48,169 bases of DNA from Sedimenticola sp. (GCA_027026755.1 JALVNE010000054.1:1-48169), one strand, 5' to 3'; shown: positions 40,128-47,768, counted from the first letter of the stretch. Program-made: numbers and translations. The notes: generated from the sequence alone by a model not told the origin.

Positions 40128-42053
40128 TCAACTGACCTGAACTTCACGGAACATGCCCAGCATGTGATACAGCAGATGGCAGTGATAGGCCCATCCGCCC
40201 TTGGCATCCACGGTGACGCGATAACTGATGCGCGATCCGGGCTGCACGATGACCGTATGCTTGCGGGGAATGAAATCATTGTCCCCGGTTTCCAGGTCAC
40301 TCCACATGCCATGCAGGTGCATGGGGTGGTTCATCATGGTGTCGTTGACGAAAGTGATGCGCAGGCGCTCCCCCATCTTCCAGCGCAGGGGTTCGGCATC
40401 GTTGAACTTCACGCCGTTCATGGACCACATGTAACGCTCCATATTGCCGGTCAGATGCAGCTGGATCTCCCGATCAGGGTCCCGTGGGTCATTGGTGCCA
40501 TGCAGATGTTTCAGGTCGGCATAGGTGAGCACCCGGCGGCCGTTGTTGCGCAGACCCACGCCAGGATCATCCAGCCGATACTGGGGCGCATCGGCGCGCA
40601 TATCCACATGAGGGCCGTACTCCGTGGGAGCATGGGTGACCTTGCCACCAGTGAAATCAGAGGGATGGGCCGGCTTGCCCATGGGCATTTTCATGCCATT
40701 CATCTGGTGCTGGCTGTGATCCATGCCCTTCATGTTCATGCCGCCCATCTGGTGCTGGCTGTGATCCATGCCCTTCATGTCCATTCCGCCCATCTGGTGC
40801 TGGTTGTGGTCCATATCAGCCATCTGATGCTGACTGTGATCCATGCCTTTCATGTCCATGCCACCCATATTGTGCATGCCGTGACCCATGCCACTCATGT
40901 CCATCCCCATATCCATGTGGGTGAGATTGGGCACAGGATCCATGGCCGGCACTTCGGCTTTCATGGCCGGATCGGGCGTCAGGATACCCCGGGCATAGCC
41001 GGAACGATCGATGGATTGGGCGAAGATGGTATAGGCGCCATCATCGGGCTCCACGATCACATCGTAAGTCTCGGCAACGCCAATGCGGAATTCATCCACG
41101 GACACCGGCTGCACATACTGTCCATCCGCGGCAACCACCGTCATCTTGAGGCCGGGAATCCGCACATCGAAAAAGCTCATGGCGGAACCGTTGATGAAAC
41201 GCAACCGCACTTTCTCTCCCTTGCGGAACAGGCCGGTCCAGCCGTCAGCCGGAGTCTGACCATTCATGAGATAGGTATAGGTATAGCCTGTGACGTCCGC
41301 CAGGTCGCGCTGGCTCATGCGCATCTGCATCCACATCTTGCGCTCGGACCAGGTACGGGCCAAGCCCTTTTCCCGGAGATCCTTCATCAGATCCTTGTGG
41401 GTGCGCTCGTTGAAGTTGTAATAATGGCTGAGCTTCTTCAGCTTGGCGTACACGACCCTGGGATCTTCATCCGTCCAGTCGGAGAGCATGACCACATAGT
41501 CCCTGTCATAGGTGAAAGGCTCAGGCTCCAGGGGGTCGATAATGATGGGACCATAAAGCCCGGTCTGCTCCTGGAATCCGGAGTGGCTGTGATACCAGAA
41601 GGTGCCACTTTGCACGACCTTGAACTGGTAGGTGTGGGTGGTTCCGGGCGCAATGCCGTGAAAACCGTCAGAAATATTGGGCACCCCATCCTGGCTGCTG
41701 GGCAGGATAATGCCGTGCCAGTGAATGGAGCTGGTTTCCGGCAGGTTGTTCTTCACCCGCAGGGTAACCGTGTCACCCTCTTTCCAGCGCAGAATGGGCG
41801 CGGGAAGTGAACCATTGACCGTGGTGCCAATACGCGGGGTACCGGTAAAGTTGACCACTTGTTCACCAATGGCCAGGTCGAAATCGCGGCCCTTCAAAGT
41901 GGGAATCTTTTGTTGTTGATCAGCGCTGGCCCACAGGGCACGGGAACCCAGCCCCAGACTGGCAGCCATGCTTCCCATGGCCAGCCCCTGAACAAAACGG
42001 CGGCGTGATGGAGACGCCAGGTCTCCGGAAAAAACATTTTTCCTGTATCTCAT
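40128..42053 (-). CDS. copA: Copper resistance multicopper oxidase, CopA/PcoA type (Tat-exported)
   Basis: The 641-residue enzyme starts MRYRKNVFSGDLASPSRRRFVQG, a twin-arginine signal. Copper-ligand motifs are SIHWHGI, FWYHSHSGFQEQ, HPMHLHGMW and a C-terminal HCHLLYHMLGMF, giving one type 1 and a trinuclear type 2/3 centre. Between cupredoxin domains 2 and 3 lies an expanded Met/His/Asp region (roughly 395-475) made of repeats such as GMDMKGMDHSQHQM, likely a multi-copper binding surface. It oxidises Cu(I) in the periplasm. GAGG precedes the ATG. Confidence 0.95.
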   Translation of the reverse strand: MRYRKNVFSGDLASPSRRRFVQGLAMGSMAASLGLGSRALWASADQQQKIPTLKGRDFDLAIGEQVVNFTGTPRIGTTVNGSLPAPILRWKEGDTVTLRVKNNLPETSSIHWHGIILPSSQDGVPNISDGFHGIAPGTTHTYQFKVVQSGTFWYHSHSGFQEQTGLYGPIIIDPLEPEPFTYDRDYVVMLSDWTDEDPRVVYAKLKKLSHYYNFNERTHKDLMKDLREKGLARTWSERKMWMQMRMSQRDLADVTGYTYTYLMNGQTPADGWTGLFRKGEKVRLRFINGSAMSFFDVRIPGLKMTVVAADGQYVQPVSVDEFRIGVAETYDVIVEPDDGAYTIFAQSIDRSGYARGILTPDPAMKAEVPAMDPVPNLTHMDMGMDMSGMGHGMHNMGGMDMKGMDHSQHQMADMDHNQHQMGGMDMKGMDHSQHQMGGMNMKGMDHSQHQMNGMKMPMGKPAHPSDFTGGKVTHAPTEYGPHVDMRADAPQYRLDDPGVGLRNNGRRVLTYADLKHLHGTNDPRDPDREIQLHLTGNMERYMWSMNGVKFNDAEPLRWKMGERLRITFVNDTMMNHPMHLHGMWSDLETGDNDFIPRKHTVIVQPGSRISYRVTVDAKGGWAYHCHLLYHMLGMFREVQVS

Positions 42054-42149
42054 GAAATCTCATTCCTCTGCATTACGGCGTGCATTGCATCGCCGTATAA
42101 ACCTATGTTTATTGGTCAGACAAACTCCGAACGGAGCTATAGCAGGGAA

Positions 42150-42557
42150 TCAGACTTGCGGAGGACGATACAGAAGGGTATGGACTGAAACGGCCTTGCC
42201 TTCCGGCTGCGTGCTTGAAACAGAGGCAGGCTCAGGAATCTGGAACAGAAAGGAAACAGGCAGAAATGCCGTGACCACACAGGAGACGCATTGATGGCTG
42301 CTGCAGGAATTTCCACTGCAACACTTGCTTTCCTTGGCACAATCCCTGCAATCCATGCTTGCATCCATCATGGATTGGTCATGCAGGGTTTGTGTCTGCA
42401 GAGCAGGAGATTTGGCCATGTTACCGGCAGGCATGGACATTGCCGACGCGAACAATCCCTGCAGCGGCGCCAGCGCCAACATCAGGGACAAAATCACAGC
42501 GACGAGTTGTCGGGGGAAACCACGCATGGACTTAATGATAATGAATTTCATTTTCAT
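42150..42557 (-). CDS. Small exported Cys/Met-rich protein (CopL-like position)
   Basis: The 135-residue frame starts MKMKFIIIKSMRGFPRQLV; an ATG at 42527 would give 125 residues. The hydrophobic segment LVAVILSLMLALAPLQGLFASA is a signal peptide. The short mature part holds Met pairs (MSMPAGNM, QSMMDASM), a cluster of seven Cys and one His between residues 70 and 93 (CRDC, KCCSGNSCSSHQCVSC), and a hydrophobic stretch after it. I do not recognise a family with certainty. Cys-rich proteins at this position ahead of copA (CopL/DUF2946-like) are known in copper operons. It lies 31 bp after the response regulator and 96 bp before copA. Confidence 0.75.
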   Translation of the reverse strand: MKMKFIIIKSMRGFPRQLVAVILSLMLALAPLQGLFASAMSMPAGNMAKSPALQTQTLHDQSMMDASMDCRDCAKESKCCSGNSCSSHQCVSCVVTAFLPVSFLFQIPEPASVSSTQPEGKAVSVHTLLYRPPQV

Positions 42558-42587
42558 GGTCAACCATAACCGGCTGACCAACCGACC

Positions 42588-43967
42588 TCAGGCTTTTCTT
42601 GCCTGGGCCGAAAGTTCGCCAAACCCGTATTTTTTTATCAGGCGGTATACATGCCGTTCACTGATGCCCATGATCTGCGCGACCGTGGCGCGATGCCCGG
42701 CGTGCTTTTCCAGTAACATCTTCAGGTAACTGGCTTCCAGTTCTTCAAGGGTTGGTGACGATCCGCCGGGCAGATCCAGTTGAAATCCGGCTTCCTGCTG
42801 ACAGGCGCCAAAGGTCAGGTGTTGACTGCGGATCATCTTGTTTTTCCCTGAAAGAATGATGGCCCGCTCCACCACATTTTTCAACTCGCGCACATTGCCT
42901 GGCCAGTCATAGGCAATCAACTTGCGCATGGCTTCCTTGGTGACGGTTTTTTTCACCCGCATGGAAAAATTGTGATTGCGCAGAAAGTGTTCCACCAGCC
43001 AGGGAATATCCTCACGGCGCTCCCGCAAGGGCGGCGCATAGATGGTGAAAGCTTCCAGGCGGTAATAGAGGTCGGCGCGGAATTCGCCATTCTCGGACAT
43101 CTTCTTGAGGTTGCGGTTCGTAGCCGCGACGATGCGCACGTCCGAATCCAGGTCACGGGTGCCCCCCACGCGTCGGAACTTTCCGGTTTCCAGGACGCGC
43201 AACAGCTTGGCCTGTATGGGCGGGGGGATCTCGCCGATCTCATCCAGAAACAGGGTGCCGCCCGCCGCGCCTTCTATCAATCCTTTTTTCTTGCGGTCAG
43301 CACCCGTGAAAGCGCCTTTTTCATGGCCAAAAAGTTCTGATTCGAACAGGCTTTCCTGCAGGGTGCAGCAATCGACTGCAACGAAGTTTCTGTGGGCACG
43401 CCTGCTCTGATCATGGATGGCGCGTGCCACCAGTTCCTTGCCTGCACCACTTTCCCCCAGCACCAGTACGGTGAGATCGGTATCCGCGACAGCATCGATC
43501 AATTCCTTTACCCGGTTGAGGGCATCGCTCTGGCCAATCATGTAAGAGTGAGAACCTGATTGCGCGGCCAGGCGGGACTTGCAGAACTGATGGTCGTTAC
43601 GCAAAGCTTCCGTTGCCAGCACTCGTTCAACCGTGAGGGACAATTCCTCCGGACTCACGGGCTTGGTCAGGTAATCCGCCGCCCCCGCATGTATGGCCTC
43701 CACGGCATTCTTGACGGTACCATAGGCCGTCAGCACGATGACCGGATGGGATTCTCCCAGTTCCTGTAGCTCATCGATACAGTCCCCGTCGGGAAGACGC
43801 ATATCAGAAATAATCAAATCGGGTTCATTCTTCTGCAACCAGGCACGAGCCTCCGCCAGGTTTTCCACTCCATGCCCCTGGTGCCCCATGTATTCCAGTT
43901 GGCGCACAATCATGCGATTGAGCACACGATCATCCTCGATCACCAGAATACTGGCTTTCATTGCCAT
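42588..43967 (-). CDS. Sigma-54-dependent response regulator of the haem-kinase system
   Basis: The 459-residue NtrC-type activator has a receiver with Asp55 in LIISDMRLPD. The AAA+ domain has Walker A GESGAGKE (171-178), an intact GAFTGA (218-223) and [12 protein letters not shown]. The Fis-type DNA-binding tail is HRATVAQIMGISERHVYRLIKKYG. The ATG at 43967 has GGAGG seven bases upstream and lies within the end of the kinase gene (10-base overlap). Its likely targets are the two sigma-54 promoters at 45975-45990 and 47323-47338, each preceded by TGACA-N3-TGTCA. It is transcribed toward the copper genes. Confidence 0.94.
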   Translation of the reverse strand: MAMKASILVIEDDRVLNRMIVRQLEYMGHQGHGVENLAEARAWLQKNEPDLIISDMRLPDGDCIDELQELGESHPVIVLTAYGTVKNAVEAIHAGAADYLTKPVSPEELSLTVERVLATEALRNDHQFCKSRLAAQSGSHSYMIGQSDALNRVKELIDAVADTDLTVLVLGESGAGKELVARAIHDQSRRAHRNFVAVDCCTLQESLFESELFGHEKGAFTGADRKKKGLIEGAAGGTLFLDEIGEIPPPIQAKLLRVLETGKFRRVGGTRDLDSDVRIVAATNRNLKKMSENGEFRADLYYRLEAFTIYAPPLRERREDIPWLVEHFLRNHNFSMRVKKTVTKEAMRKLIAYDWPGNVRELKNVVERAIILSGKNKMIRSQHLTFGACQQEAGFQLDLPGGSSPTLEELEASYLKMLLEKHAGHRATVAQIMGISERHVYRLIKKYGFGELSAQARKA

Positions 43968-45814
43968 GGACCATCCTCCGTAGCTTCGGGCAGACTGACC
44001 AGAAAACTGCTTCCCTGCCCTACCTTGCTGGTCACGCTCAAACTGCCACCATAGGCTTCCACAATGGCCTTGGAAATCGGCAGGCCAAGCCCTGTGCCAT
44101 GAACCCCATCCGCCCGCCGGCTGAAGAAGGGCATGAAGATATAAGGCAGTTCTTCATCCGATATGCCCACCCCCGTATCACTGATACGCATCAGTATCTG
44201 CCCATCCAGACGCTCCACGAACACCTGCAGTTCGCCCCCTTCCGGCATGGCATGGAAAGCATTTTGTACAAGATTGAGTATCAACATGCGGATTTCACTG
44301 TTACTGGCGATAACTCTGCATGGGGTATCCGGACAGTGTTGCTGTATGCGGATTCCTGCCTGCTCTGCTTCCCAGCGCAACAGGCTGAGGGTGTCAGCCA
44401 ATGCCTCCTGGATATCCACCAGTTCCTCCTGCTCCATAGGCGTGGCGCTGAGGCGCAACAATTTGTCGGTAATATGGATGCACTGATCCATTTCCTTCTC
44501 CACGATGGTCAGATCATCAGTAACATCTGCAGCCTGACCGTCATGCTGTTGTATGTTGAGCATGAGTGAATGCAGCGCCAACTTCATGGAACTCAATGGA
44601 TTGTAGATCTCATGGGCCACGCCGGCGGCCAACCTGCCCAGCTCTGACAGACGTTGTTCATGGGTAAAACGCACCTCCTTACTCAAATCCCGTATGGATT
44701 CCACCACCAGCATTGTTTGTCTGCCTTCCCTCTCCACCATCACCGGCGCCGCATAAACCTCCACATCCAGGAAATCCCCCTCTTCGCAAACATGACGATG
44801 GATGACTTTCAGGGGCTTTCCACTGCGCTGGATTTCCACCAATGGGCAGGTATAGAGTTCGGACGGACAGGGGGAATCCAATCCGTGGGAGGCGGCGTAA
44901 CATTTGCCGCCGACCCGGGCATGTTCGCAATGACCCGCCTGTTCCACAAATGTCTTGTTGACCAGCACCATGTTGTAGTCCATATCGATGATGCGCACAC
45001 CATCGGGAATGGCGTCGATCATGGCCTGGAGAAAGGCTTTGCTCTCATCCAGCTTGCGGGTATGGCTCTGAAGGTTCTCCGCCATCTGGTTGAAAGTCTG
45101 ACCCAGGCGAGCCAGTTCGTCATTGCCTTCAGTATTCACCCTGGCATTCAGTTCGCCCCTGGAAAGCGCCTGACTGGTGCGGCTCAGGGCGGCAACGGGC
45201 TTGAGTATGAAGCGTCGAATGAACCACCAGCCACCAATAAGATTGAGAATGACGATGAGCGCCCCGGCGCCCATGAGCATCAACGTGGTATTGCGTGCCT
45301 GCTGCCGGATGGATGTCGCATCGTAGTCCACCAGCAGTATGCCATTGACGGGATGTTCCTCCATGGGGCCATGACAGGGCCGGCAGGGAGGTTTGTTGTG
45401 AACCGGGTTCACGCTGCGCAACACTTCACGGCCACGCGTATCCCGGGTGAACAGGGTATGGGCTTTCTCACCTTTGACCATTTCGAGCGGAAGATGGCGG
45501 CCTTCATCTTCCCTGCGGCTGGCAAAACGTACTTCGCCCTTGGGATTGGCGATCATCACGGATGAAATATTGGGTTGGCTACCCAAGTGCCGTACGATGT
45601 AGATGAGCCCGGCCAGATCACGCTTGAGCATGGCATTCTCCAGCGAAGACTGGAGCAGATTGTTGACCTCACGCACCGCCTGGGCGCGTTCTTGTTTGAG
45701 TTCTTCCTGATAGAACGTCAGAAACAACAGCAGGAACACCACGGAACTCACGAGGAAACCCGCGATGGTGGCCGCGGTGAACTTGTGATTCAAACTGTTT
45801 CCAAACCACGCCAT
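43958..45814 (-). CDS. Membrane histidine kinase with periplasmic c-type haem motif and Cys-rich PAS
   Basis: The 618-residue protein starts at MAWFGNSLNHKF, with GGAGG five bases upstream; a TTG at 45829 is less likely. Transmembrane helices at about 14-34 and 178-200 enclose a periplasmic domain carrying CRPCH (144-148), a CxxCH haem-c attachment motif. HAMP (about 200-255) and PAS (about 260-375) follow. The PAS holds Cys296, Cys305, His310, Cys316, Cys323 and Cys343, a pattern like GKCYAASHGLDSPCP that suggests a metal or Fe-S site. HisKA has His401 (AHEIYNP), and the HATPase has DTGVGI and GTGLGLPI. It is likely a redox or ligand sensor; the signal is unknown. Confidence 0.92.
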   Translation of the reverse strand: MAWFGNSLNHKFTAATIAGFLVSSVVFLLLFLTFYQEELKQERAQAVREVNNLLQSSLENAMLKRDLAGLIYIVRHLGSQPNISSVMIANPKGEVRFASRREDEGRHLPLEMVKGEKAHTLFTRDTRGREVLRSVNPVHNKPPCRPCHGPMEEHPVNGILLVDYDATSIRQQARNTTLMLMGAGALIVILNLIGGWWFIRRFILKPVAALSRTSQALSRGELNARVNTEGNDELARLGQTFNQMAENLQSHTRKLDESKAFLQAMIDAIPDGVRIIDMDYNMVLVNKTFVEQAGHCEHARVGGKCYAASHGLDSPCPSELYTCPLVEIQRSGKPLKVIHRHVCEEGDFLDVEVYAAPVMVEREGRQTMLVVESIRDLSKEVRFTHEQRLSELGRLAAGVAHEIYNPLSSMKLALHSLMLNIQQHDGQAADVTDDLTIVEKEMDQCIHITDKLLRLSATPMEQEELVDIQEALADTLSLLRWEAEQAGIRIQQHCPDTPCRVIASNSEIRMLILNLVQNAFHAMPEGGELQVFVERLDGQILMRISDTGVGISDEELPYIFMPFFSRRADGVHGTGLGLPISKAIVEAYGGSLSVTSKVGQGSSFLVSLPEATEDGPWQ

Positions 45815-45843
45815 TTCTTCCTCCGGCAACCGTGTCTATGAGT

Positions 45844-45849
45844 ATTGTA
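45844..45849 (-). promoter_or_regulatory. Candidate -10 box for the haem-kinase operon
   Basis: TACAAT on the minus strand (45849-45844) lies 29 bp upstream of the kinase ATG. No good -35 is visible 16-18 bp upstream; instead the TGACA-N3-TGTCA palindrome is centred about 41 bp before the predicted start, a position typical of regulator binding. Confidence 0.4.
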
Positions 45850-45870
45850 CGCCTGACGAAGAATAAGTCT

Positions 45871-45885
45871 CTGACATATTGTCAG
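45871..45885. promoter_or_regulatory. Palindrome CTGACATATTGTCAG, candidate activator site 1
   Basis: Perfect 6-bp inverted arms CTGACA and TGTCAG with a 3-bp centre. It lies 90 bp upstream of the sigma-54 -24 element at 45975, between the divergent kinase gene and the AGW-repeat gene. The TGACA-N3-TGTCA core recurs at 47065 and 47201. Confidence 0.7.
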
Positions 45886-45974
45886 GCACGACACCCGTAC
45901 TGCCCCGGACAACAGCGCTTCCTGTCATCCTGGACATCCCGTGATTGCTACAAACTCCGCAAACATTCGCGTAT

Positions 45975-45990
45975 TGGCCTGACTCTTGCT
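45975..45990 (+). promoter_or_regulatory. Sigma-54 promoter upstream of the AGW-repeat gene
   Basis: TGGCCT-GACTC-TTGCT matches the -24/-12 pattern TGGCAC-N5-TTGCW, with the invariant GG (45976-45977) and GC (45988-45989) ten bases apart. Only positions in the -24 hexamer outside GGC deviate. It lies 70 bp before the ATG at 46061. Confidence 0.7.
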
Positions 45991-46060
45991 TGGCAACCCG
46001 AGTAACGCTATATGAAACTGTACACCAGACCATTTCAATCACTACATGGGGAACAGCAAG

Positions 46061-46834
46061 ATGACTCACACCGTCCATTCATCGGCAACAAGAAACCTGA
46101 TTCTCTGGATTTTTCTTCTACAGGGAGGACTGGCCGGCGCCGCTTCTGTTTCCGAACTGGAAAAATCGCTGGAGTCGAACCAATCAGCCAAAGCGGAAGC
46201 CAGTCATCCTCTTCCATCCGATGATCAGCTCATCGAGGCTCTGAAAGATGCCGGATGGGACGCCTCACGAACCGCAAGCGGCGATCTGGTGCTCAGGCCG
46301 AACACTTCAGGCAAGACTGAAAATCCCACGCCTTCCCAAAACAGTCGTTGGCAACAACTGAGGCTGGAGTTGGAAAAAGCGGGATGGAGCACCTCTGAAG
46401 ATACCGATGGTGCCTTGGTGCTCAGGCCACCACGAAACCAGTCTTCCAGGAGCAAACCCGCGGTATCCAGGGGATCCGGATCATTGGCCGGCATGAAGGA
46501 GAAACTGGAGGCTGCAGGCTGGCGAATCGAACAAACAGCAGACGGAAGCATGCTTTTGTATCCTCCTGGCAATGACGAGACAGGCACTGTAGCGCCCTGC
46601 GCTGGCGTAATGACCCGCTACCGTCCGGATCTGCCCGTGGACTCCTGGCAAAAGGCGTATGATGTCGCAAAAAGCTGGTTGGCCGATCAATCCGGCATGA
46701 AAGCCAGCGTAGGCCGTATCCGCAGAATACTGGGTGTACATATCATCAGTATCGTCTCCTCCAAACGCCCGTATCGCCTCAGGCACCAGATTGCCATTCG
46801 CAACAGCGATGGCGCGGTTATCGTTCTTGACTGA
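46061..46834 (+). CDS. Exported protein with three AGW repeats, function unknown
   Basis: The 257-residue protein starts at MTHTVHSSATRN, with GGGGAA seven bases upstream; an in-frame ATG at 46046 is an alternative. NLILWIFLLQGGLAGAASV is a signal peptide. Three ~24-residue repeats, spaced 43-45 residues, read L-x3-L-[KE]-x-AGW-x8-[SD]G-x-[LM]-[VL]-L-[RY]-P: 57-80 (LKDAGWDASRTASGDLVLRP), 100-123 (LEKAGWSTSEDTDGALVLRP) and 145-168 (LEAAGWRIEQTADGSMLLYP). Ser/Pro/Asn-rich linkers separate them. The C-terminal ~65 residues (VDSWQKAYDVAKSWL to AVIVLD) form a different small domain. I do not recognise the family. It is the first gene behind a sigma-54 promoter. Confidence 0.85.
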   Translation: MTHTVHSSATRNLILWIFLLQGGLAGAASVSELEKSLESNQSAKAEASHPLPSDDQLIEALKDAGWDASRTASGDLVLRPNTSGKTENPTPSQNSRWQQLRLELEKAGWSTSEDTDGALVLRPPRNQSSRSKPAVSRGSGSLAGMKEKLEAAGWRIEQTADGSMLLYPPGNDETGTVAPCAGVMTRYRPDLPVDSWQKAYDVAKSWLADQSGMKASVGRIRRILGVHIISIVSSKRPYRLRHQIAIRNSDGAVIVLD

Positions 46835-46910
46835 CGCATTCCCGCGAACCCTCCTGAGCCGTGAGCCCGCGTGGCTCATGGAAAATGGCGATGCTTCCCT
46901 GCATCGCGGC

Positions 46911-46933
46911 GGCTGTCGCCTTTTGCGACAGCC
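46911..46933 (+). terminator. Strong hairpin downstream of the AGW-repeat gene
   Basis: GGCTGTCGC-CTTTT-GCGACAGCC is a perfect 9-bp stem 77 bp after the stop codon. It lacks a proper T run afterwards (TCCTTTGG), so it may be an mRNA-stabilising hairpin rather than a true intrinsic terminator. Confidence 0.4.
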
Positions 46934-47064
46934 TCCTTTGGCTTTGGAGGGAGAGGAGCTTCAGGGCTTTCTCACCCCCCTCCTCCGCCCGCGGGGGAGG
47001 GAAATACCAGGCGTATTTCCACGCTGACATTGCAGAAGCCCCTCCCCAGGCAATTCCAGCCCTA

Positions 47065-47077
47065 TGACAGGATGTCA
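47065..47077. promoter_or_regulatory. Palindrome TGACAGGATGTCA, candidate activator site 2
   Basis: TGACA-GGA-TGTCA shares the core with sites 1 and 3. It lies 258 bp upstream of the sigma-54 promoter at 47323 and 136 bp upstream of site 3. Confidence 0.6.
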
Positions 47078-47200
47078 GCCACACGATCCCCGTTGAAACA
47101 ATAATTACAACTTACTGTTTTTTATGGGATAAATAGACGTTTCCATGGAAAACATTCAAGTGGTTTCGATGATTGGATCAGGAATTAGGGGATCGCCGGG

Positions 47201-47213
47201 TGACACTTTGTCA
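47201..47213. promoter_or_regulatory. Palindrome TGACACTTTGTCA, candidate activator site 3
   Basis: TGACA-CTT-TGTCA, followed by GG as at site 1. It lies 110 bp upstream of the -24 element at 47323, a spacing close to the 90 bp seen at the other sigma-54 promoter. Confidence 0.7.
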
Positions 47214-47291
47214 GGTTTACCCCGGTATCCAGAACCGTCTAAACATACATCTGCGGGAATGCAAACGCAGGCATCATATTTTTTAACCAAT

Positions 47292-47304
47292 TCTCAATTA
47301 CTTG
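47292..47304 (+). promoter_or_regulatory. IHF-like site between enhancer and sigma-54 promoter
   Basis: TCTCAATTACTTG matches WATCAANNNNTTR with one mismatch and lies in AT-rich DNA between site 3 and the -24 box, where IHF bending often assists NtrC-type activators. Short degenerate motifs like this are frequent by chance. Confidence 0.3.
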
Positions 47305-47322
47305 GATATACAGTGACTGATC

Positions 47323-47338
47323 TGGCACAAGGATTGCT
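47323..47338 (+). promoter_or_regulatory. Sigma-54 promoter upstream of the 97-residue and Gly/Met-repeat genes
   Basis: TGGCAC-AAGGA-TTGCT matches the -24/-12 consensus TGGCAC-N5-TTGCW at every conserved position. GG (47324-47325) and GC (47336-47337) are ten bases apart. It lies 46 bp before the ATG at 47385. Confidence 0.87.
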
Positions 47339-47384
47339 TGCTTGACGGGCAACCACCCACATTACCAATACAGGATTGTGCCCA

Positions 47385-47678
47385 ATGAAAACACTTTATC
47401 CCGCGAGCCTTGTCATCTTATTGTTGGCCCCCCTTTCATCCTATGCGAACAAGCCCTACCCCATCGCGGGAACACAACCCTATGCCCGGCCTGTGGGCGC
47501 ACCTGTCATCGAATGGGTGCATCACGATCAGGCGTGGTTCAAACATGCTCTGACGGGTATTCAGCCCCCTTTTCCCCGCAGCCTGTATTTTCTGGACAAC
47601 CAGGGCAACTGGTATACGCCCTTTGTCCATCCAGGCATGACCGGGCGTTACGATATTCGGGGATGGCATCAAAAATAG
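47385..47678 (+). CDS. Small exported protein of unknown function (97 residues)
   Basis: It starts MKTLYPASLVILLLAPLSSYANKPYP, a clear signal peptide with likely cleavage after SYA; AGGA lies nine bases before the ATG. The mature ~76 residues are rich in Pro, Tyr, Trp and His (IAGTQPYARPVGAPVIEWVHHDQAWF, LDNQGNWYTPFVHPGM, GRYDIRGWHQK) and contain no Cys. No family is recognised. It is the first gene after the best sigma-54 promoter in the window and is followed after 90 bp by the Gly/Met-repeat gene, so the two are probably co-transcribed. Confidence 0.8.
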   Translation: MKTLYPASLVILLLAPLSSYANKPYPIAGTQPYARPVGAPVIEWVHHDQAWFKHALTGIQPPFPRSLYFLDNQGNWYTPFVHPGMTGRYDIRGWHQK

Positions 47679-47768
47679 TTTTTCGTTTTCGGCAAAAGCT
47701 TGCTGAATGCCGGAGACAACTACCAAGGAGCCACACGGCTCTACAATAACTTCTGAAGGAGTAACACC

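Larger units (their letters stand above)
46835..47384. other. 550-bp intergenic region with hairpin cluster, AT-rich control region
   Basis: No gene is supported; the frame at 47145-47345 crosses the regulatory sites and has no family features. From 46853 to 46950 there are four hairpins in a row: TGAGCC/GGCTCA, GCGATGC/GCATCGC (46888-46907), GGCTGTCGC/GCGACAGCC (46911-46933) and CCTCC/GGAGG. They may terminate or stabilise the upstream mRNA. After about 47090 the sequence becomes AT-rich and carries two palindromes, an IHF-like site and a sigma-54 promoter. Confidence 0.75.

Noticed and set aside
42334-42350. Sigma-54-like TTGGCAC-N5-CTGCA on the plus strand
   Set aside because: It lies inside the small Cys-rich gene, antisense to it, has an imperfect -12 element and leads to no plus-strand gene.
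47145-47345. 66-codon frame upstream of the 97-residue protein
   Set aside because: It runs across the palindrome, the IHF-like site and the sigma-54 promoter and has no recognisable features.
47691-47706. Possible sigma-54 box CGGCA...TTGCT just upstream of the Gly/Met-repeat gene
   Set aside because: GG and GC are only nine bases apart and the -24 element is poor; the consensus promoter at 47323 explains expression.
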